A stretch of 64,000 nt of DNA from the NCBI RefSeq assembly GCF_003946655.1, contig NZ_RHOV01000012.1, positions 1 through 64,000 on the forward strand. The letters run 5' to 3'. The stretch's first letter is position 1; each line of letters begins with the position of its first letter. This stretch comes from Lapidilactobacillus achengensis (GTDB taxonomy: Bacteria > Bacillota > Bacilli > Lactobacillales > Lactobacillaceae). Below the pieces are notes generated by a model, which saw only the letters and a program-made list of their open reading frames with translations, was not told the origin of the DNA and ran no database searches. Made by a program: the position numbers and the translations under genes. This document shows positions 63,032 to 64,000 of this stretch, in pieces.

Positions 63032-63099
63032 ATCGTATCCTTTGTATCTCCCGAAAATGCCGTTAAATCAACATTCCGGGTTCAATTTACATATACCTT

Positions 63100-64000
63100 T
63101 TATTCCCACTCAATCGTAGCTGGTGGCTTGCTCGTGATATCGTACACGACGCGGTTGACGTGGACGACTTCGTTGACGATGCGGACGGAGATTTTTTGGA
63201 GCACGTCCCAGGGGATCTTGGCGAAGTCGGCGGTCATGCCGTCGATCGAGGTGACGGCGCGGATGCCGATGGTGTAGTCGTAGGTGCGGCCGTCGCCCAT
63301 GACACCGACGCTGCGGATGCCGGGGAGGACGGTGAAGTATTGCCAGACTTCGCGTTCTAGGCCGGCGTTTTTGATTTCTTCGCGGAGGATCAAGTCACTA
63401 TCGCGGACGATGGCCAGTTTATCCTCGGTCACTTCGCCGATGACGCGGATGCCCAAGCCAGGTCCCGGGAATGGCTGGCGCCAAACTAGGTCGCTGGGCA
63501 TGCCCAGCTTTTCGCCTAGGTCGCGCACTTCGTCTTTGAACAGCGTCCGCAGTGGCTCGATCAGCTGGAATTGCATGTCTTCCGGCAAGCCGCCGACGTT
63601 ATGATGGGATTTGATGGTTTGGGCGGTGCTGGTGCCACTTTCGATCACATCAGTGTACAAGGTGCCTTGGGCGAGGAAATCGATGCCGTTGAGTTTGGTC
63701 GCTTCGTCGTCAAAAACTTCGATGAACTCTTTGCCAATGATTTTCCGCTTCTGTTCAGGATCACTAACGCCCTGCAACTTGCTGAGGAAGCGTTCGCGGG
63801 CATCGACTTTGATGATGTTCAAGCCGAACTTGCCTTCCAAACTGGCCATGACTTGGTCAGCCTCGCCTTTACGCAACAAGCCGTGATCTACGAAAATACT
63901 CGTCAACTGATCGCCGATCGCCTTGTGCAACAGCACGCCGACCACACTGGAATCAACGCCGCCGGAGAGTCCCAGCAGAACTTTTTTGTTGCCAACGGTG
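63100..64000 (-). CDS. guaA: GMP synthase (glutamine-hydrolysing), C-terminal part
   Basis: The gene continues beyond the window end. The ATP pyrophosphatase P-loop GLSGGVDSS (near 63960) and the GMP synthase C-terminal dimerisation domain ([31 protein letters not shown] at the end) are intact. It makes GMP from XMP. The start of the amidotransferase domain is outside the window. The coding 3' end is preserved despite the adjacent integrated element. Confidence 0.96.
   Translation of the reverse strand, partial: TVGNKKVLLGLSGGVDSSVVGVLLHKAIGDQLTSIFVDHGLLRKGEADQVMASLEGKFGLNIIKVDARERFLSKLQGVSDPEQKRKIIGKEFIEVFDDEATKLNGIDFLAQGTLYTDVIESGTSTAQTIKSHHNVGGLPEDMQFQLIEPLRTLFKDEVRDLGEKLGMPSDLVWRQPFPGPGLGIRVIGEVTEDKLAIVRDSDLILREEIKNAGLEREVWQYFTVLPGIRSVGVMGDGRTYDYTIGIRAVTSIDGMTADFAKIPWDVLQKISVRIVNEVVHVNRVVYDITSKPPATIEWE
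63102..63121 (+). other. Candidate right attachment site in guaA 3' end
   Basis: ATTCCCACTCAATCGTAGCT covers the last six codons of guaA and recurs with three changes at 47878-47897 in the same orientation. The end of guaA is a known integration hot spot for genomic islands. Confidence 0.55.

Larger units (their letters stand above)
47878..63121. mobile_element. Integrated mobilizable element / genomic island at guaA
   Basis: Bounded by guaA 3'-end-like direct repeats, this 15.2-kb block has an integrase at one end, a DUF3173 gene, a MobT/Rep_trans initiator, an oriT-like repeat, IS1380, and a four-gene DNA methylase/helicase/nuclease/ATPase operon plus an EcsC-like gene. FtsK-like coupling and type IV secretion genes are missing, so it cannot conjugate alone. 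Confidence 0.6.

Overview
The window looks like a chromosome segment of a lactic acid bacterium of the Lactobacillaceae with roughly 50% GC in the core. Supporting signs are a GAGG-type Shine-Dalgarno before most genes, a T-box-controlled asnA, an LPQTA cell-wall sorting signal, split sdaAA/sdaAB serine dehydratase, PepN, oleate hydratase and a tandem YibE/F pair. No tRNA, rRNA or CRISPR array was seen.

Core part (1-45.2 kb): YibE/F membrane pair; serine dehydratase; orphan PTS IIB-like protein; aldo/keto reductase; GNATs; a MarR regulator with its own palindrome; an FAD-linked D-lactate/glycolate-type oxidase; a TMEM175-like channel; two paralogous unknown proteins; an sce7725/sce7726-like pair; a hotdog thioesterase; RarA; an SDR behind a MerR-type promoter; an ATPase plus small EGxxE protein that resembles a two-gene defence unit; asnA with an Asn-specific T-box; pepN; a DUF285/BspA-like LPXTG surface protein; a fructo-oligosaccharide operon (two permeases, binding lipoprotein, GH32, ROK fructokinase, LacI) without its own ATPase; an alcohol dehydrogenase; oleate hydratase; TetR, LysR and small proteins. 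The binding lipoprotein of the sugar operon carries an in-frame nonsense codon (TGG to TGA) 44 codons before its evident ancestral end.

Intergenic spaces hold two dispersed repeat families. Family 1 is a ~120-128 bp nested hairpin, at least seven complete copies, in which inner and outer stems change in a compensatory way while a 4-nt bulge stays at the same place. Family 2 is a ~0.7 kb non-coding mosaic with cloverleaf-like ends, also with compensatory changes. Together they fill most of the larger gene-free gaps.

From 45.2 to 47.85 kb lies a scrap zone: a truncated regulator, a start-less gene remnant, AT-rich foreign genes (one split by a -1 shift at an A8 tract) and an IS21 stub.

From ~47.88 to ~63.12 kb lies an integrated element abutting the 3' end of guaA. 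It carries a tyrosine integrase, a DUF3173 protein, a MobT/Rep_trans initiator with a 24-nt oriT-like inverted repeat just upstream, an IS1380 element, and a four-gene cargo operon: MmeI-like DNA methylase with a degenerate nuclease region, SF2 helicase, GIY-YIG nuclease and PHP-SMC-like (TrlF/Ppl-like) ATPase. An EcsC-like gene follows. No conjugation genes are present, so it resembles a mobilizable or decayed ICE delivering a composite restriction-like defence system. The four-gene operon is the best candidate for an incompletely described system here.
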